A DNA stretch of 64,000 bases from Blasia pusilla (taxonomy: Eukaryota; Marchantiophyta; Marchantiopsida; Blasiales), in assembly GCA_050084515.1 (NCBI GenBank), contig CM114271.1:496001-560000 (forward strand), written 5' to 3'. The notes under the pieces are model-generated. The model saw nothing but the letters and a program-made list of their open reading frames with translations. It did no database searches and was not told the origin of the DNA. Made by a program: the position numbers and the translations under genes. Each line of letters starts with the position of its first letter. The first letter of the stretch is position 1. Shown here piece by piece: positions 12,190 through 25,600 of the stretch.

Positions 12190-12236
12190 ACCCAAAAAGT
12201 GTAGATAGGGTTCCACTCTATCTACACTTTTTGGGT
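12190..12236. repeat. Perfect 19-bp inverted repeat with 9-nt loop
   Basis: Arms ACCCAAAAAGTGTAGATAG (12190-12208) and its exact complement (12218-12236) surround the loop GGTTCCACT. It stands alone in AT-rich DNA. It could be the core of a small MITE or foldback element, or a small-RNA precursor. Confidence 0.85.
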
Positions 12237-13307
12237 AGATGATTCGTAAAGATTTTGCATTTAGGACTAAAGACGCTCCGTTCTTCATGTGGTAATTTCA
12301 TTTCACTTCAGGGGCCAAGGATTCATAACTTCATCGTGTGGACGAATGAGTTTTCGCATGAGGCCAAACATGAGGGAAGAAGAAATGAAAACAAGGAAGG
12401 AATGGTAGGAATTGGATTGGTGAGCACCAAACTAGTTTATTTTTCCACTACAATATATTGGTGCAGTTTTATGGATGTTTCCCCTCCATTTGATTAACAT
12501 GTATCTACTCCAAAGTTTATATTTGGACATCATGTTCAAATTTTCTGAAAATTTGAACGACGGGCATTTTACTAGCAACATTAATTGACACTCTAGAAAA
12601 TTAGTACTCACTCCACGGCAAGGATGGTTTAAAACCGAGCCCAAATTCTTTTGCATGAAAATTCATCTTCTTTCGTGAAATATGAGTAATTGTTTTGGGA
12701 GCCATTGAGAGCATTTGTTGTTCCATAAGGTCTATAAAACAAACATCGTTTAAACAATGCCCTTTTCTTGGACCAATCATGGAATTGTATGATGTATCTA
12801 TGCTAGTGTAGAAGAGTCATCCTTAGGCCCTATGATAAGAGCCAAGAATGAGGATAGTAGAGTTTGTATGATTGACATTCTTTTAATTTCCAACATGACA
12901 CATTTTAGAAAAAATAGTATCATATTAAATATGATACCATTTTACCATTGATTATTCAGCCAGGGCCGCCGGGCACTGGATGAATAATCATATGCCTAAT
13001 CTTTAAAAAAAATAAATTTTCTGCTTGTGCTACCAATATATTTTCTTGCTACCCTTTTCCCGAGTGTCAACGGGAGAGGTGTTTGCGAATCAAAAAGATA
13101 CCCTCTCTTAAGAGTATAGATTTGGAAATATAGGCGGAAGGAGGCATATTGCATGATTTTTTGGAGGGACGAGATGAAGGGAAAGTCCCAATGAGTGGAT
13201 AGGCACATGAATGTTGTGAGAAAAATCAAGTAATGACACAGGCAAGTTCATTAGGATGATGAATAGGACGGAATAGTATGTGGATAGCATTATGACCAAG
13301 TGAGTGA

Positions 13308-13603
13308 TGGAGAATAGGGCTAGTCAAGTAAAGTATGTTGGAAGTGCAACAAGTAGGGGTAAAAAACCATGATGGTTAGTTGTGATGGAGGGATGTATGA
13401 AGATCTACAAAGGTAGGTTGGGAGCAAAGACTATATTGACATCATGTGAGGAATGAAGAATCGGGCTAGCAACTAGCCAAACAAGGTATGTTGGGAGAGT
13501 TTAAGTGTAGATAGAATACAAAAAACCATATATATTAGGTAGATGACATGAAGGAATATATGGAGACCTCGAAAAAAGTAGGTTGGGACCACAACATATA
13601 AGG
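13308..13603. repeat. Imperfect tandem duplication, about 147 bp
   Basis: Two diverged units begin GAATAGGGCTAG (about 13311) and GAATCGGGCTAG (about 13457). Both contain GTATGTTGG, AAAAAACCAT and GTAGGTTGGGA in the same order. A third, more diverged unit may follow to about 13720. Confidence 0.6.
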
Positions 13604-16199
13604 AAGGAAAGTTTAACACATATATCAAGGCATTTGTGAGGATGGTGAGGTAGATGAATAGAGGTACGTTGAGAAAAAAAACATGAAAAATGGATAGATG
13701 TAAGTTAGGGAAAATTTATGGTAAGAGGAAAACCATGGGTAAATGAGGATTTGTGGAACCCATAAGAAACTAGAAACAAGAGTGATTCAAAGTCGCAAGA
13801 AAATACATGGTCATTCTAAACCAGACTCTACAGAAAATAAAAAGGGGAAACTCCCACAGACGTGAACCTATTCATGAGAGACAAAATATCATATACAATT
13901 GTAGGTACATGATTTTCTAAAAACAAATATCTAGAAGGGAAATCTATCATGTATAGAGAATCTTTTCTTATAATCATCACAACTTACAAACATGCAAACC
14001 AGATTCAACCGAGACCCACAACCCACACTAATCGTGTATTAAAAGGTCTATAATAAATCAAAAAAGAAAAATCTCACAAGAATATTTCTTTAAGCTTGAA
14101 ACTCCAATCAAAACCCACTCATGTAGGGAGACACTATGCTACCGAGGCATGGCCATATTATATTCTCTAGGTGATAAGGCTCAAGAATGAAAGAAGAACT
14201 CAAAGCTCCTATCTCCTTAGGATTTTTGCAAATTGCTTAGTCTTAGACCTTGGCTAGAACCTAGTAGATGAGTCTTATCACACATCAAAGAAGGATCAAC
14301 CTTGGTGGAAAGATGAACATGGAACCTAAACCAAGACTTTGGGACAAAGTAAGATGGGTGGGAGAGCCTACTTAGGGAAAAGTGGCTTGGGAGTCAAGAA
14401 TTTTCAAGATGGGCAATGATGCCATGAGAGTAATAAAAATGATAAATGGTGGCAAGGCTCCTGTTCCTCGCTTGTTGCCCACAAGATGCTAAAAGCATGA
14501 GTCAAGATGGGTGATTAGCCATGAGATTCATGAAACATAAGTCACTATAAGTTTTGGGAGCACAAACGAGGTGGAAAAAACCATAACATTAAGCATTTGA
14601 TTAGTCAAAAGTGAAGGTTGAAGCCATCATCAATAAAACTTGGGTCAAGGGTCACAAGTACTTCTTTGAGGAGGGTACTTAGGAAGGGGAAGGAATATTG
14701 AGAACCCCATAAGTATGGATAGCAAGGGACAATCTCTCTTCCAACTTGCTTACCTCTTGGAATCAAGAATATCTACATTTTTTTGTGTGTTGAAGGTTGT
14801 GAGCAAAGAGACTAGTCGAGACGTGCCTAGAGGAATTAGCGGTTGCATGTTGACTGGGGTGAGCGATAGGATCGAGGGAGATAGGTCAAGGTTTGAGATA
14901 TGAGTTTTCCCATGGAGATAATATGCATCTCAACTCGGAGGATTTGACACTCAAGACCACAGTTCTTTGACTCTACCTCATTGAACATGCAACTAGTTGG
15001 ATCTCACAGGTCCAACGTACTTCAGTCTTCTACTTGCAAGAGTCGTGGTGGGATACTCTTTGTAAGACTAGTAAGGAGGAGTAGAGAGATAGACTATAGG
15101 ATGAGGATATACTCCTTTTACCTCTTATGGCCTCTCCTAGTGACCTATACACACACATTACGATCTAATCCCTAACTTGCTAGTCCATATCATGAGTACC
15201 ATGTGATTAAGAATAGTCTTCTACCGAAATAGTAAAACCTTGAATTTGGGTCAGATGGGTCCCAAAATAGGTTGAAATATACACAAAGAAGTAATCCATA
15301 TTTCTACTAGAGCAAGGATGACCTATATATTTCCATATTCAAACTTTCACAACACAAAATCCAACCATTGTATCTTTAAGGTTATCGAGTGGTATCTTTA
15401 ATTAGTTCTTTATCTTGAAATTTTTTAAAATATTAGAAAATGATCTTGATTGGAAAATGTAGAAGTTGAGCTCTAAGCCCTTTTAGAGCACCTCTACTCT
15501 AGTAACGAAAATTGAGGTTGAGCTAAAGAAAAAAAATCCACAATTCCCAATCCATATTTTTTGAGTTTTGTAATGGTCAATACATGCCCTATCTCCCCTC
15601 AAGACACAAGAGTGGATTGGAGTTTCCCTTAAATCTCGATGATATAATACTCATAGAAATTTCTTGGAGATTGGATGTATGAAATGAAAATAATTTGTTG
15701 ATGCTAACGACTCTCATTTAGAGGCACAAAAGGGAGGTGTACATAATCAAAAAGAATTTTTTGAATTGACTAAAATTTTCTCTTAAGAAAATTAATATAA
15801 AAGTTCATTTATTTGTCACACTAAAAAATATGTCTAGTCTTAGCCTATGCTTGTTGATCTTTTTAATTTGGAGTAGGAAGATTGATCTCGATGCACAGTT
15901 TTTGTTTGTGCGTCGCTCACAAAAACATGAGAAGTTTCTACTAGTCGTAACTCCTCATATCATTGACAACTTCGTGGAATCGGGTAAAAAATTTATTTGC
16001 AAGTGTGCCATATTAGTGGTACACTAAGCTTGCCAAAACGATTTTTTCTTAGGATTAGATTGCATAAAGTCAATTATTAAGTATTGAAGTTTTTTGGTGT
16101 GACACGAATCGAGTCTACTTTCATTTCAGTACTACACTACACTACACTAGAGCATTAAGTTTGTTAACACTTGTTATGACAGGAGTTCTGTGCCAACTG

Positions 16200-19100
16200 T
16201 GGTGCACATGGTGGTGCACATGGGATTCGAGGTCTTCGGAAAGTCGTCTTTCTTTCTTTCTTTCTTACATTACACTGTTCGAGTCCACGAATCGAACGTC
16301 GCTTTGAAATCTCCCTCGGAGATGTAACCGGTAGCAGCTTCACGCAAGGAACCCGCATGTGAGGGGAAACGACTGTGACATCGCTATGACACAGCCACGA
16401 ACTTCGTGACTTGCACCTCAGTACCCGCCTGCCAACCGGAGCCCTTGTGTATGTATATCCTCCTCCCCTGTTTGGCACCTGCAGATCATAATCATAAAGA
16501 GCCCCCCAACAACTCCTACCGGGAGCCCGCGCGCCCGCTACTACTACTAATACTACTCCGCTCTGCTCTGCTGTGCTGTGTGCTGTGTTGGGCAACTTGG
16601 GCTGCGACTGTCACCTGCGCTTCAAGCCAAACGGCGCTCACGGATTCCTGCAGGCCCCACCCCACGCGTGACCCCAGGGATCCTTCGGAGTCCTTGAGTT
16701 CTTCGAGTTCTTCGATATTCTCGACGGCGACGGCGACGGCGACGCAGATGGGCAAGTAACGACGCGCTAGACGCCGTCGGCCCTCTGCTGGGGGACGCTT
16801 CGTCTTCTTCGGTCGCCGGGAGGGGCTCTTCGTCTTCTCTGGTAATCGTAATCCTCACTCTTATCGTTTTCTACGGCCATGGATGCAAGCTGACCGCTGC
16901 TGCCGGGCCTGCCGGTCCTCCGGGACAGACGTAGTCGTTCTCTGAGACCTCGCTGCTACCGCATTGGCGCACCGCCTGCCATTAGTGCTCATGCGCTAGG
17001 TTTGTAGGTGGACCTACTCGCTTCTAGTAAATCGTAAAAGCAGGAGCAGCAGCCACTGCTGTGCTGGGATCCGATCAGACGGATTCAGAATCTCAGAGCT
17101 GAGTAGATGTCAGGATTCTGCGCGGAGTGAAGAGGGTGTGCGTTCGTCCCGATCGACACGGGAGAGCGGACACCCTCATTCTTTCTCTGAGACTACTAGT
17201 CTAATCTAATCCGCGTGTAAACTGCTAAACTCTCCTCTGATTCTTTCGCCCGTCTCCGTCTGCACTCCGAACCGGCCTCGAACAGTAGTACGCTAGTAGA
17301 TTATGTAGTCCGTGCTGCTGATTCTGCGTGCCCTTTGCTTCCCTTACCTTCCTTGACCTAACCTAACTGAACCTGACCTAGTTTCACTCGTTCTTGAACA
17401 CTGCGCAAAGTGTTGTAGGTGCATTTTTCCCCATGAAGTTGCTCCCTCCCTCCCTCCTTCTGATTTGATCTTTTGATCTGTGTTCAACTGGCAACAACAA
17501 GAAGTGCCAGGAGGGGGGAGTAGGGGTCATGGCGATGTCTGCCGAGTTAAGGATTTTTCGTTATCTAGACGGTATGATCGCACGGTGTAGGAAAACTGCG
17601 CAGAATCGCAGAAAGAACGGGACCTACAGGTGATTATTTCCACTTATTGAGGGGGGGGGGGGGGAAACGCTCTCTTTGCGAATCCCCGAGACCGATGCTT
17701 CTACCTTTTGAAGAAGCTTCTGTGTCCCTACAACGTGTAGCTTACGAGGGGATTAGGTTCTTAGGTTCTCTCTCTCTCTCTCTCTCTCTATAATAGTTAC
17801 GTGGTATAGTGCACGAGGATTCAGTACGTTGTCTTGGACCCGGTGCGGCTGAGTGGTCTTCACGTCCACATATTTGCTGTGTAGAGAATAGCGTTACCTC
17901 TGGGCCCCGCTTCTGTTGACCTCTGTCACCAGCTTCTTTTTACTTTTATGTGTTCCCCCCTCTTTTGTGTTTTCTTTTCTTGATGGTTTCTTCCATCTCC
18001 TTTTCATGCATTAGTACATTTGCCCACGAGAGCCGTACTTGTCTAGATTCCGCAAGCTACAAGCTGTCGAGGACCTCTCACTAGAAGAGACGATGGCCTT
18101 GAAAGCTAGGTGGGTCTCAAACATACTAAACCGACGTTGACCATGGAAAGTTGTGGTTAGTTATGGAATTCACAGGGACCCGGGTCGCTCAAGAGATTGG
18201 GTCCAGATTCAAGGTGAGGTGAGGATTTGACTACATTCCGTTTGACTTTCAAAGGTTACGCGGCTGAGTAGCTACATCCCATCCCGAGTGAGTAGTCGTA
18301 AGGCGGTGGAATTCTATTAGACTCGCAAACGGAAGCATTCCAGAATCCAAATGCTTTTCTGCGGACATAGCCATGCCATGCCATGCCGTGCCGTGCCGCG
18401 CAGCGCAGCGCAAGCGTGGCGACCACAACCTCTCCAAAGCCTCCGACTTCTCGAGCATCTCAACAGTTTCATTCATGAACGGAAACTTTAAGCGAAGTTG
18501 GAGCCAGAGTAGATGCGTTGCGAGGAGTTCCGGAAAGAAGGAGAAGAAACTCACTCCCACCATCGATTCCTCATCTCGAAGATATCAAATTGTCTCTAGG
18601 GCTCCTGTTCCTCGCTTGTTGCCCTGAATCCCTCGTGGCTAAACCAACTTCGATCACCTCCTTGTCATCACTCGATGTGAGGAAGAGAAGCGCGGGACAA
18701 CTCAATCCAGTAGAAACTCCGTCGGATCACGGAGGAAGCTCTCTGTGTAAATGATCAACTTCAACTATTCCGTGAACCTCCCGTGAAACAAGTTTCATGG
18801 AACTTCGACCGACGGAGACTTTGCGCTGCTCCCTCCCCGGGTAACCCAACGACTATGTACAGACTCGGACAATAATAGTTCTTCCATGGGACGATCGCTT
18901 TACGGCTTCTCGAGAACGTAACGCCGTAGTTTCGAGATTCTGGCGCGCGGAAGGAGAACGGCGCTTCTTTCACAAACAAAGAGACCGTCTCCCAGGAGTG
19001 CCAGAAATGGTAGGGAAAATGGAACCTTCTCCAAATGCGATGCCCCCGCCCACCCCCTAAATCGTATTCCGTGTATTTCGCCAGTCTTGAACGCGCAGGA

Positions 19101-19720
19101 TTGATGAATCGCACGAATCAGCGGAGAGATAGATTGCGACATGATTCAAGGCGTCGCGGTTGTACGTGCTCATTGTGCGAGCATATCCTGTCGTGCCAAT
19201 TGGCGTTTCGTTGCCACGTGCATGGTGGCCGGTTCCCCGAAGGGACACAAGAATGGGAGGAGCTTGCGTCGTTCGGTTGCGGGAGTGATTGCGGGAGAAA
19301 CGTAGGAGGGGAGAAGCGGGGCACGTATGATTTCTGATCCCCCTGATTTTTACGAACTCGGTGGTGTTGACGCTGTGAACCAGCTGCACCTTCGATGGTC
19401 GTGAACGTCTCTTCTCCCCTCACGTCACTTGGAGGTGATTCTGGAAACTGTTCCAGCATCTCTGTCGTCTTTGAACCTCGGTTTTGCTCCGCTCTGCTTG
19501 TACGTCCGGCGGATGCACGTGGATGATCTCAAGCGTTCGATGCAATAGGTGCGCGAAAATTTGAGATTCGATCACCGAAGTTTGCTCACCATGTACGCAA
19601 GGAGAAGAGTTGCAAAGTGGGCTTTGAAATGCGACGGAATTCCTCGTGTGTCCAGATTGGTGGAAGGCAGGGCAGAGAGAGCGGATAGGCGTTCCAGATA
19701 TGAGGCTCAAATCCAGAGAA
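16200..19720 (+). other. Leader-like or promoter-like region upstream of the 469-codon ORF
   Basis: GC content rises from about 16200. The stretch carries a poly-G run (about 17650-17664), a (CT)n tract at 17769-17788 and CCATG/CCGTG repeats at 18371-18400. No frame has recognisable protein features. Position and composition suggest promoter plus a long 5' leader, with or without introns, for the ORF at 19722. No convincing TATA box was found, and exon borders cannot be fixed from sequence alone. Confidence 0.35.
17769..17788. repeat. (CT)n microsatellite
   Basis: About 10-11 CT units in the presumed 5' region of the downstream ORF. Confidence 0.85.
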
Positions 19721-19721
19721 T

Positions 19722-21131
19722 ATGACGGGAAGGGTTACCTCTGTTCCTCTGCCGGATTTCTGGTTCTCCAAGAATCCCGAGCAATACAGACGATCCCACC
19801 GTCGAGCCAATTCCTGCAGGAATCCGCGTTGTGCAGCTAGTAATTCAGATTCCACAGCAACTCACCAGGAGCCTCCAGGCAAGAAGCTCAGGCGTCTGCT
19901 CAGGAGCGGTTCGACATCCAAATCCGTGTCCCTCGGTTCCAGCACAAATCCTTGCACTCCCGACAGGTCCGAACGGTCAGGAAGCAAACGATGTGTGGGC
20001 AGATGTGGGGATTGCAATGCAATTTTGCCAATGACCTCTCGACCTTTATCGACCGCAAGCTTTACACCGCCAACACCTGTTTCAGCACTTATCCCAACAC
20101 CCGGATCATGGACGAGTGTTTGTTGCACGAACAGCTCGGCTCCTTCTTCCTCTACCCAAACCGGGAGCGCTGCCATTGTAAGAGATGCCCCTCTCTACCT
20201 TCAGACCAGGACTGGTTTTAGAAATTCCAAGGCGAGTTCTTATTTATCCAGAAACATAGTGGCCCCTCCCCCTTCTGAATGCGGCGATGGTGATGGTGAA
20301 GGGCTGTTGATTACCTCTCCAAAGCCTCTCATTCCTCCGATGCAATCTGGAGAAAAATACGCGGTAGTGGACAATCAGCCATCCAGGATCCCCCTCTTTT
20401 ATGGATCATCTACGAGTGTCGCAAGTCCAGAATTCACAGACCTGTCTTGCTCTTTCCCCATCATTGAAACAACAGAACCAACGAGCCCTGCCCCGCCTTC
20501 GTCAGATGGGATCCAAGGAATTGGAGAAGCTCGAACCACATGCAGAAGTCGTAGTCTGAGTGGGACGAACACATCGACGTCAGGAGTACAGTCCACAGGG
20601 ACTAGCAATCAAGACACACAGAGTTCATCTATGCAGGGAAATTGCCATCCCTTACCATTGAAAATTGATGTAGTTGGACACAGCAGTGATAGTAGTCCCA
20701 GCCCGCCCCAAAGTGAGAAAGGTTTCGGTCTTTCGAATCATCTGTGCACTGTGTGCGGCAAAGACCCCATCTCGTCGTTCTACAATGTGCTATACACCCC
20801 GGAAACGAGCGATGAACAAGAGGTGGATCTCTACCTGTGTAGCCGTAGTGGTGAACAAGCCATCAAGCTCAAGGCGGCCCTGGAGATCGCTGTGTGGAGT
20901 GCACTGCTGACAATCCTAATCATTGTTTGTTTCCCCACCTTTCTCGGAGGTCTCAGATCCAATGTCTTCGGTTCTTGTTCATGTCCAGCGGCTTCTTCAC
21001 GACTTTACTCAAATGTCAGCCCCCACTTCTGGCACCTCAAGTGGTTTGAGCGTTGGGCTTACAAGGGCACACAGAATTTATTGAAGTGTCCATTGCCGCA
21101 ACAAGCAATAGGATCTACGCTTCTGAAGTGA
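19722..21131 (+). CDS. 469-codon Ser/Thr/Pro-rich protein, possible diverged FLZ zinc-finger protein
   Basis: The longest uninterrupted frame outside the MSL gene. The ATG at 19722 is the first after an in-frame TGA at 19701. Residues 1-335 are rich in Ser, Thr and Pro and probably disordered. Residues 342-388 read HLCTVCGK, then a Tyr-containing loop, then LYLCSRSGEQAIKLKAALE. This resembles the plant FLZ (DUF581) domain pattern C-x2-C ... Y ... FCSxxC ... Q-I ... ALE. The loop is longer than usual, and the last zinc-binding Cys is Gly-377. FLZ proteins usually bind SnRK1 subunits and have long disordered N-termini and long leaders, so the architecture fits. A hydrophobic stretch (about 389-411) follows, which is unusual for FLZ and could be intron read-through. 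A coding role is likely; the family call is tentative. Confidence 0.45.
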   Translation: MTGRVTSVPLPDFWFSKNPEQYRRSHRRANSCRNPRCAASNSDSTATHQEPPGKKLRRLLRSGSTSKSVSLGSSTNPCTPDRSERSGSKRCVGRCGDCNAILPMTSRPLSTASFTPPTPVSALIPTPGSWTSVCCTNSSAPSSSTQTGSAAIVRDAPLYLQTRTGFRNSKASSYLSRNIVAPPPSECGDGDGEGLLITSPKPLIPPMQSGEKYAVVDNQPSRIPLFYGSSTSVASPEFTDLSCSFPIIETTEPTSPAPPSSDGIQGIGEARTTCRSRSLSGTNTSTSGVQSTGTSNQDTQSSSMQGNCHPLPLKIDVVGHSSDSSPSPPQSEKGFGLSNHLCTVCGKDPISSFYNVLYTPETSDEQEVDLYLCSRSGEQAIKLKAALEIAVWSALLTILIIVCFPTFLGGLRSNVFGSCSCPAASSRLYSNVSPHFWHLKWFERWAYKGTQNLLKCPLPQQAIGSTLLK

Positions 21132-22674
21132 AAGAGGGTTCCTCGGCCACCCCTCCCCACAACCTCTCAACTGAAGCGTTTAAGAGAAATACAAATCTTG
21201 CCCGAGTGGGACCTTGTTTTGCATCTCTTCTGAGGGAACGTCAGGTTCCTCTGCTCTTACGCTGTCCATTCTGCCTTGTGGCTCAGGGGTGCTCTAGCAG
21301 CTCTCGTTCGATTCGATCAGGTTTACTGCTGGTCCAAGTTCAGTCACGGAAAAGTTGGACGCAACAGATTAATCATGAAAGCAAGAGCATAGGCTAGGCG
21401 AAGCCTCAGACTGGTTCAGAACTAGCTTCCCGTGCTTTCCAAGCAGAGAAAGTAGGTTGCCTAAGGTGGATTCAAAAGCTATGAGTTGTACTACTCCAGC
21501 CGATAGAAAATTTTTGTAGTTCTTAGCGTGAACGAATAGCTGACCTGTGACTGAAATAGAGGTCATGTGCAGTAACTATGAGATTTCAAATCTATACGAG
21601 GGCTGGGACTTCAAGTTGCGTATGTGACTCTCATGGTGTTTTTTGCCCCCATGGTTTTACTCAAGGGAACATCGAACGTCCTCGCCTCAGCTATCGACAG
21701 CTGATTGTGACCTTATTATCGATAAGGTGTAACTTAACTATCGATATACTCATTATAACTTAACTGTCGAGAAGTTGTGCAGTATCTGTATAACCCTAAA
21801 AGTGGCTAGCGAAAAACTGTTTTAACTGGAGATCTCGACCAGCATCATTCAAACATGAGCGTATCGTCAAGTTTGTGACTTTTCCCCTTCGCATTGGGGG
21901 GAAACTCGGGGCTTGAATTCATTTTGAGATAAGACTTTTGCTACTCCGTTTCGTAGGTCTGTTTGAAGTTACACACATACACAGTGGTTACGGAAAGTGG
22001 AGCTATGCTACACTGGAAGATTGTGATGGTGAACGATTGCACAGAGGACATGAACTTCTGACACAGGGAGAAGCAACACTGAGATATTACAGTTATTTGT
22101 CCAAAGAATGCTTGGGCTCGATTACTGGATAAATGTGAGTCCTGATATAGTCCACTAACCCATAAACTATCCTAAGCGCTGACCAAAGAATTTATACATC
22201 GCAGAGTAGGAGAATCCGTTATGTTGTAGCCGAGAGTAAATAACATATTCCGCGAAGATATCTGTAAGGTAACGTTTCTGTACCATCCTGAAAAGAATGT
22301 GCAGTTGAATTGTGCGAGGTGTATAGTACAGACGGATTCGTTCACCCTGTAGTGGGCACAAGCCTACCTGACGTACACCAGTCTTGCTTGTTGAGATTTA
22401 TTGGGCGTACAGGAGTTACATCATCGGTGGCTGGCTTGGAGAAGGTCTTCTTAGGATTGTTTCGTTTCTCGAAGTTGGAATCCAGGGGGCTCGGAGGACT
22501 CGTAGCGGAAGGAAGGTAGTCCTTGGCTTTCCCTGTGTTCAGTAGAAGCTGATGCCGAAGATATCTGAAAAGTGGAAATGCCTGCATGTTCAACGGTGAT
22601 TGTGTCAGGATCCAGGTCACTTATGATCGGGCATAACTCCCCTGAGATTTGAGGCAACGCTCAGAGCCGATTGT
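21132..22674. other. Convergent intergenic region
   Basis: This lies between the plus-strand ORF ending at 21131 and the minus-strand CNOT9-like gene ending at 22675. No further gene was recognised. An AATAAA on the minus strand (TTTATT at 22397-22402), about 275 bp past the CNOT9-like stop, is a candidate poly(A) signal. Confidence 0.45.
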
Positions 22675-25600
22675 TCAAACAGAGTATAATTTCCGCCACT
22701 TTCTGATCTGCGCGTTGTGAAGACCTTGCCGGGAAATGCGTCTGCTTCCACTCTCGAATTTTTTACACTGTTTAAAACATGACTGTCCAAAGAGAGGACA
22801 AACTCACCCTCTTAAGATCATAAAATGTATTGTCCTGCAGCTGTTCAGGCAGTTCATCTCTTAATATGTCCAATGCTCTGTTGGGTAGCCACGGCCACAT
22901 TTTTGAATCAGCGAGTTTACAACGCTAAATTTCCATCTCCACGAAGCTCGACCATAATGATCAAGTCATCGTTATCTAGTTTACATACAAAATAGCTTCT
23001 AACGAGGCCGGAAGTAGCCTGAGTTAAAGAAAGCGTGAATCGGAAACCGGGGAAAACGCTTTCAGTCCTGGTCTTCTAGCATCTACTGGGCATACTAATC
23101 ATCGACGCAATTCGCACGCACGCTCTGAAACTAGGTCAATCGATGAATTCATCGTACCTGCTGTTCTGACACAGTAAAATGTAGCATCGCACAACGAGAA
23201 ATAAAAGGCGGGGTGAGAAGCCTTGTACTATGGCTAGAACTGACACCTGCAAAACGAAGAAGGAAACCAAATCGGTAACAAACGAGAGTAACTCGGTAAC
23301 ATAAGGACTCCAAAAAGATTTTTAATTCTAGGTCCTTCGACATTAGCTCCTGGTAATAGACATTAGCGATCTGGTAATAACTCACCAGATCTGTGCATAT
23401 TTGGATGAACCTTGGAAGAAGGTCACAATGTGGTTCACAGATCGCAGAAAGGCCCTCGTTCACGCGAAGAAGCGATTCCAATATGGTCATTGATATCTAC
23501 GTAAAATTATGAAATTCTTAGTCTTGAAATGTGGCAAGAAGGTATTTGGAGAGTTTCAGATCGTGAAATCTTCTCCAGGTTGGGAGATGCATCTCTCTTG
23601 TCAATAATCCTCGAAAGGTGAATCTGACTTGCAATATTAATCTTCACGATCTCTTGCCTTTCCTCTTAATCATCTCTATGAGGACATCTTCCACATGTCT
23701 TTTGAAATAATCACACGTAAATAAATGAAGTGTCTTCGGAGTTTACATGGAGTTTACTTCGTACTGTGCACTCGAGAAAACACCATGCATAGGATTGCAA
23801 CACCGTGAGACTAGTGTAGAGCCCACGCATCTAATAGTTTAGTCATGCCGAAAAAAAAATGTTTTCCTGCTGCCTTTGTCATAATTTCAACAAAGAATTT
23901 CTTACGAATCAAAAAGCTGTCATCCCTTTATAGTTGAAATGATTCAAAGCACGCCAGATATGCAAACAAATGCTAAAGCATAACGTGAGGTAAGAGAATT
24001 AAGTACCACTTTCGACAGCTCGCTTCCAATTTCCACCGCGTAGAAGCAAACTTCGATAATATCATTTTCGAGCGCCCACTTGATAATTACTTTGTCACGG
24101 GACTATCCATTAGCAAAACATTTAAGTCAAAGACAGGAGGGGCCACGGTCAGTAATGAGTAAAACCTTCATGGAAGACTCCGTCTGCATTTTTTTCCATT
24201 CAGGAAAGGAGGAAGTTCAGAATGGATGATGGCGATTGGTGCGCATAATCATACCTTCACTGGAGCCAGCTCATCTGTCTTGTGAAGAACACATGCGAAG
24301 AAAATCTATTCCAGGTGCAGTTCAAAGGACAATTGAGTGACCGTATTTTAAATACGAAAGAACAGTACCTGACAGATAACACCAATGACGGACAACGATA
24401 TTGACCGTACATTCTCGTAAACTTCTTCTGTATACTCCGATAAGATGAAAGGAACGAGGTAATTGGGGATGCTGGCTGTGGACAAGTCAACAAGAGGGCA
24501 ACGTGTGCGATCAGAACCATGTTGACTTTAAAATACAACCTTGTTTACGAAAGCGTTGGCTGCCGTATACCTATCTCAATACAACACAATGACACGATAC
24601 GCGAACCATTCGGATGGAAAATCGAAATCATCTCAACAGGAAAATTTCTCTACAAAAGCCTGCCAAGAGGATTCCCCAAGAGGTTCCTCTTACAATCGCA
24701 TGAACTGGAGCTAACCGTTGTTCCTACATCGCATTCTGGTGGGAAGCGGGAGATAAAAAGTAATAAATTGCGTGCCGTTAGGTTATTCGATGACTAAGCG
24801 TGACAAGTAGTTCCAATGCTGTGACTCCCAGATCTGACAGAGTTGTGCTCAATCAGTCAGAAAGTGGAAGTCAATACCTCGAACGAATTCGCCACGAGTC
24901 TCGTCATTTGCCGCTATGCTCTGCATACCTCATGAAGAGCACGTCAGTTAGTTCCCGAACGAATTGGAACTCGGAAATATAGAGACGAAAATCCGCCGCG
25001 TGGACAAAGACGTGACTATTTCCGCTCGGAATCTCTTAGCTGGGAAACTTACCTGAAGAAGAGTCAGAACATTGGAGAGCCGTTTCGATCCTCTCACTTT
25101 CAAATCTCCGGCGTATAGTCGTTCATAGACGGCGTGTATTTCCTGACATTTGGATAAATTAGTTCAAAGATAGAATGCTTTGCTCTGGAGTCCTCTTCCT
25201 CGTAATCACGGCTGTCTCGAAATCTAGCACGATCACTGTCTGCTCTATTTTTCTGCTGGACACAAATTAGGGAATCGAAGCTGTCTGCCTTCCGACGAAC
25301 CTGAAGCAAAACTGCTACGGTGCCGCAGGAGTAGTAGAGGAAGAAACCTGCCTGACGATAGAACTCTGCATCCTGCTCGCGTCTCTGTAACGAAATATAT
25401 TCAGAATTCTAACAATGTTCTTGAAATGCGAAGGATATACTCAGCTCTAAGCTGCAAGAAGTGAAAATAACAGGGAGCATCTTTGCTTTAATTGAATTAT
25501 TGCCAAGGTACAAGTGTCCCCGTGGCTAGATGGCTATCATAGCAGGCACAAGGAATCACAAAAGGTGTAGATCATAGGGCTCTCTCCTGGTCGTGGAGAA

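Larger units (their letters stand above)
10850..16150. other. AT-rich repeat-derived tract without recognisable genes
   Basis: About 5 kb of AT-rich DNA. Short ORFs have no family resemblance. Structure seen within it: a perfect hairpin at 12190-12236, a hairpin at about 12947-12981, and an imperfect tandem duplication of about 147 bp at 13308-13603. Confidence 0.5.

Noticed and set aside
19862-20176. Minus-strand 104-codon ORF
   Set aside because: Lies opposite the 469-codon ORF and has no recognisable domain; a likely antisense shadow.
25510-25560. GTGGCTAGATGGCTATC, tRNA-like at first sight
   Set aside because: No matching acceptor stem or T-loop GTTCRA in the right place; it lies within an intron of the CNOT9-like gene.
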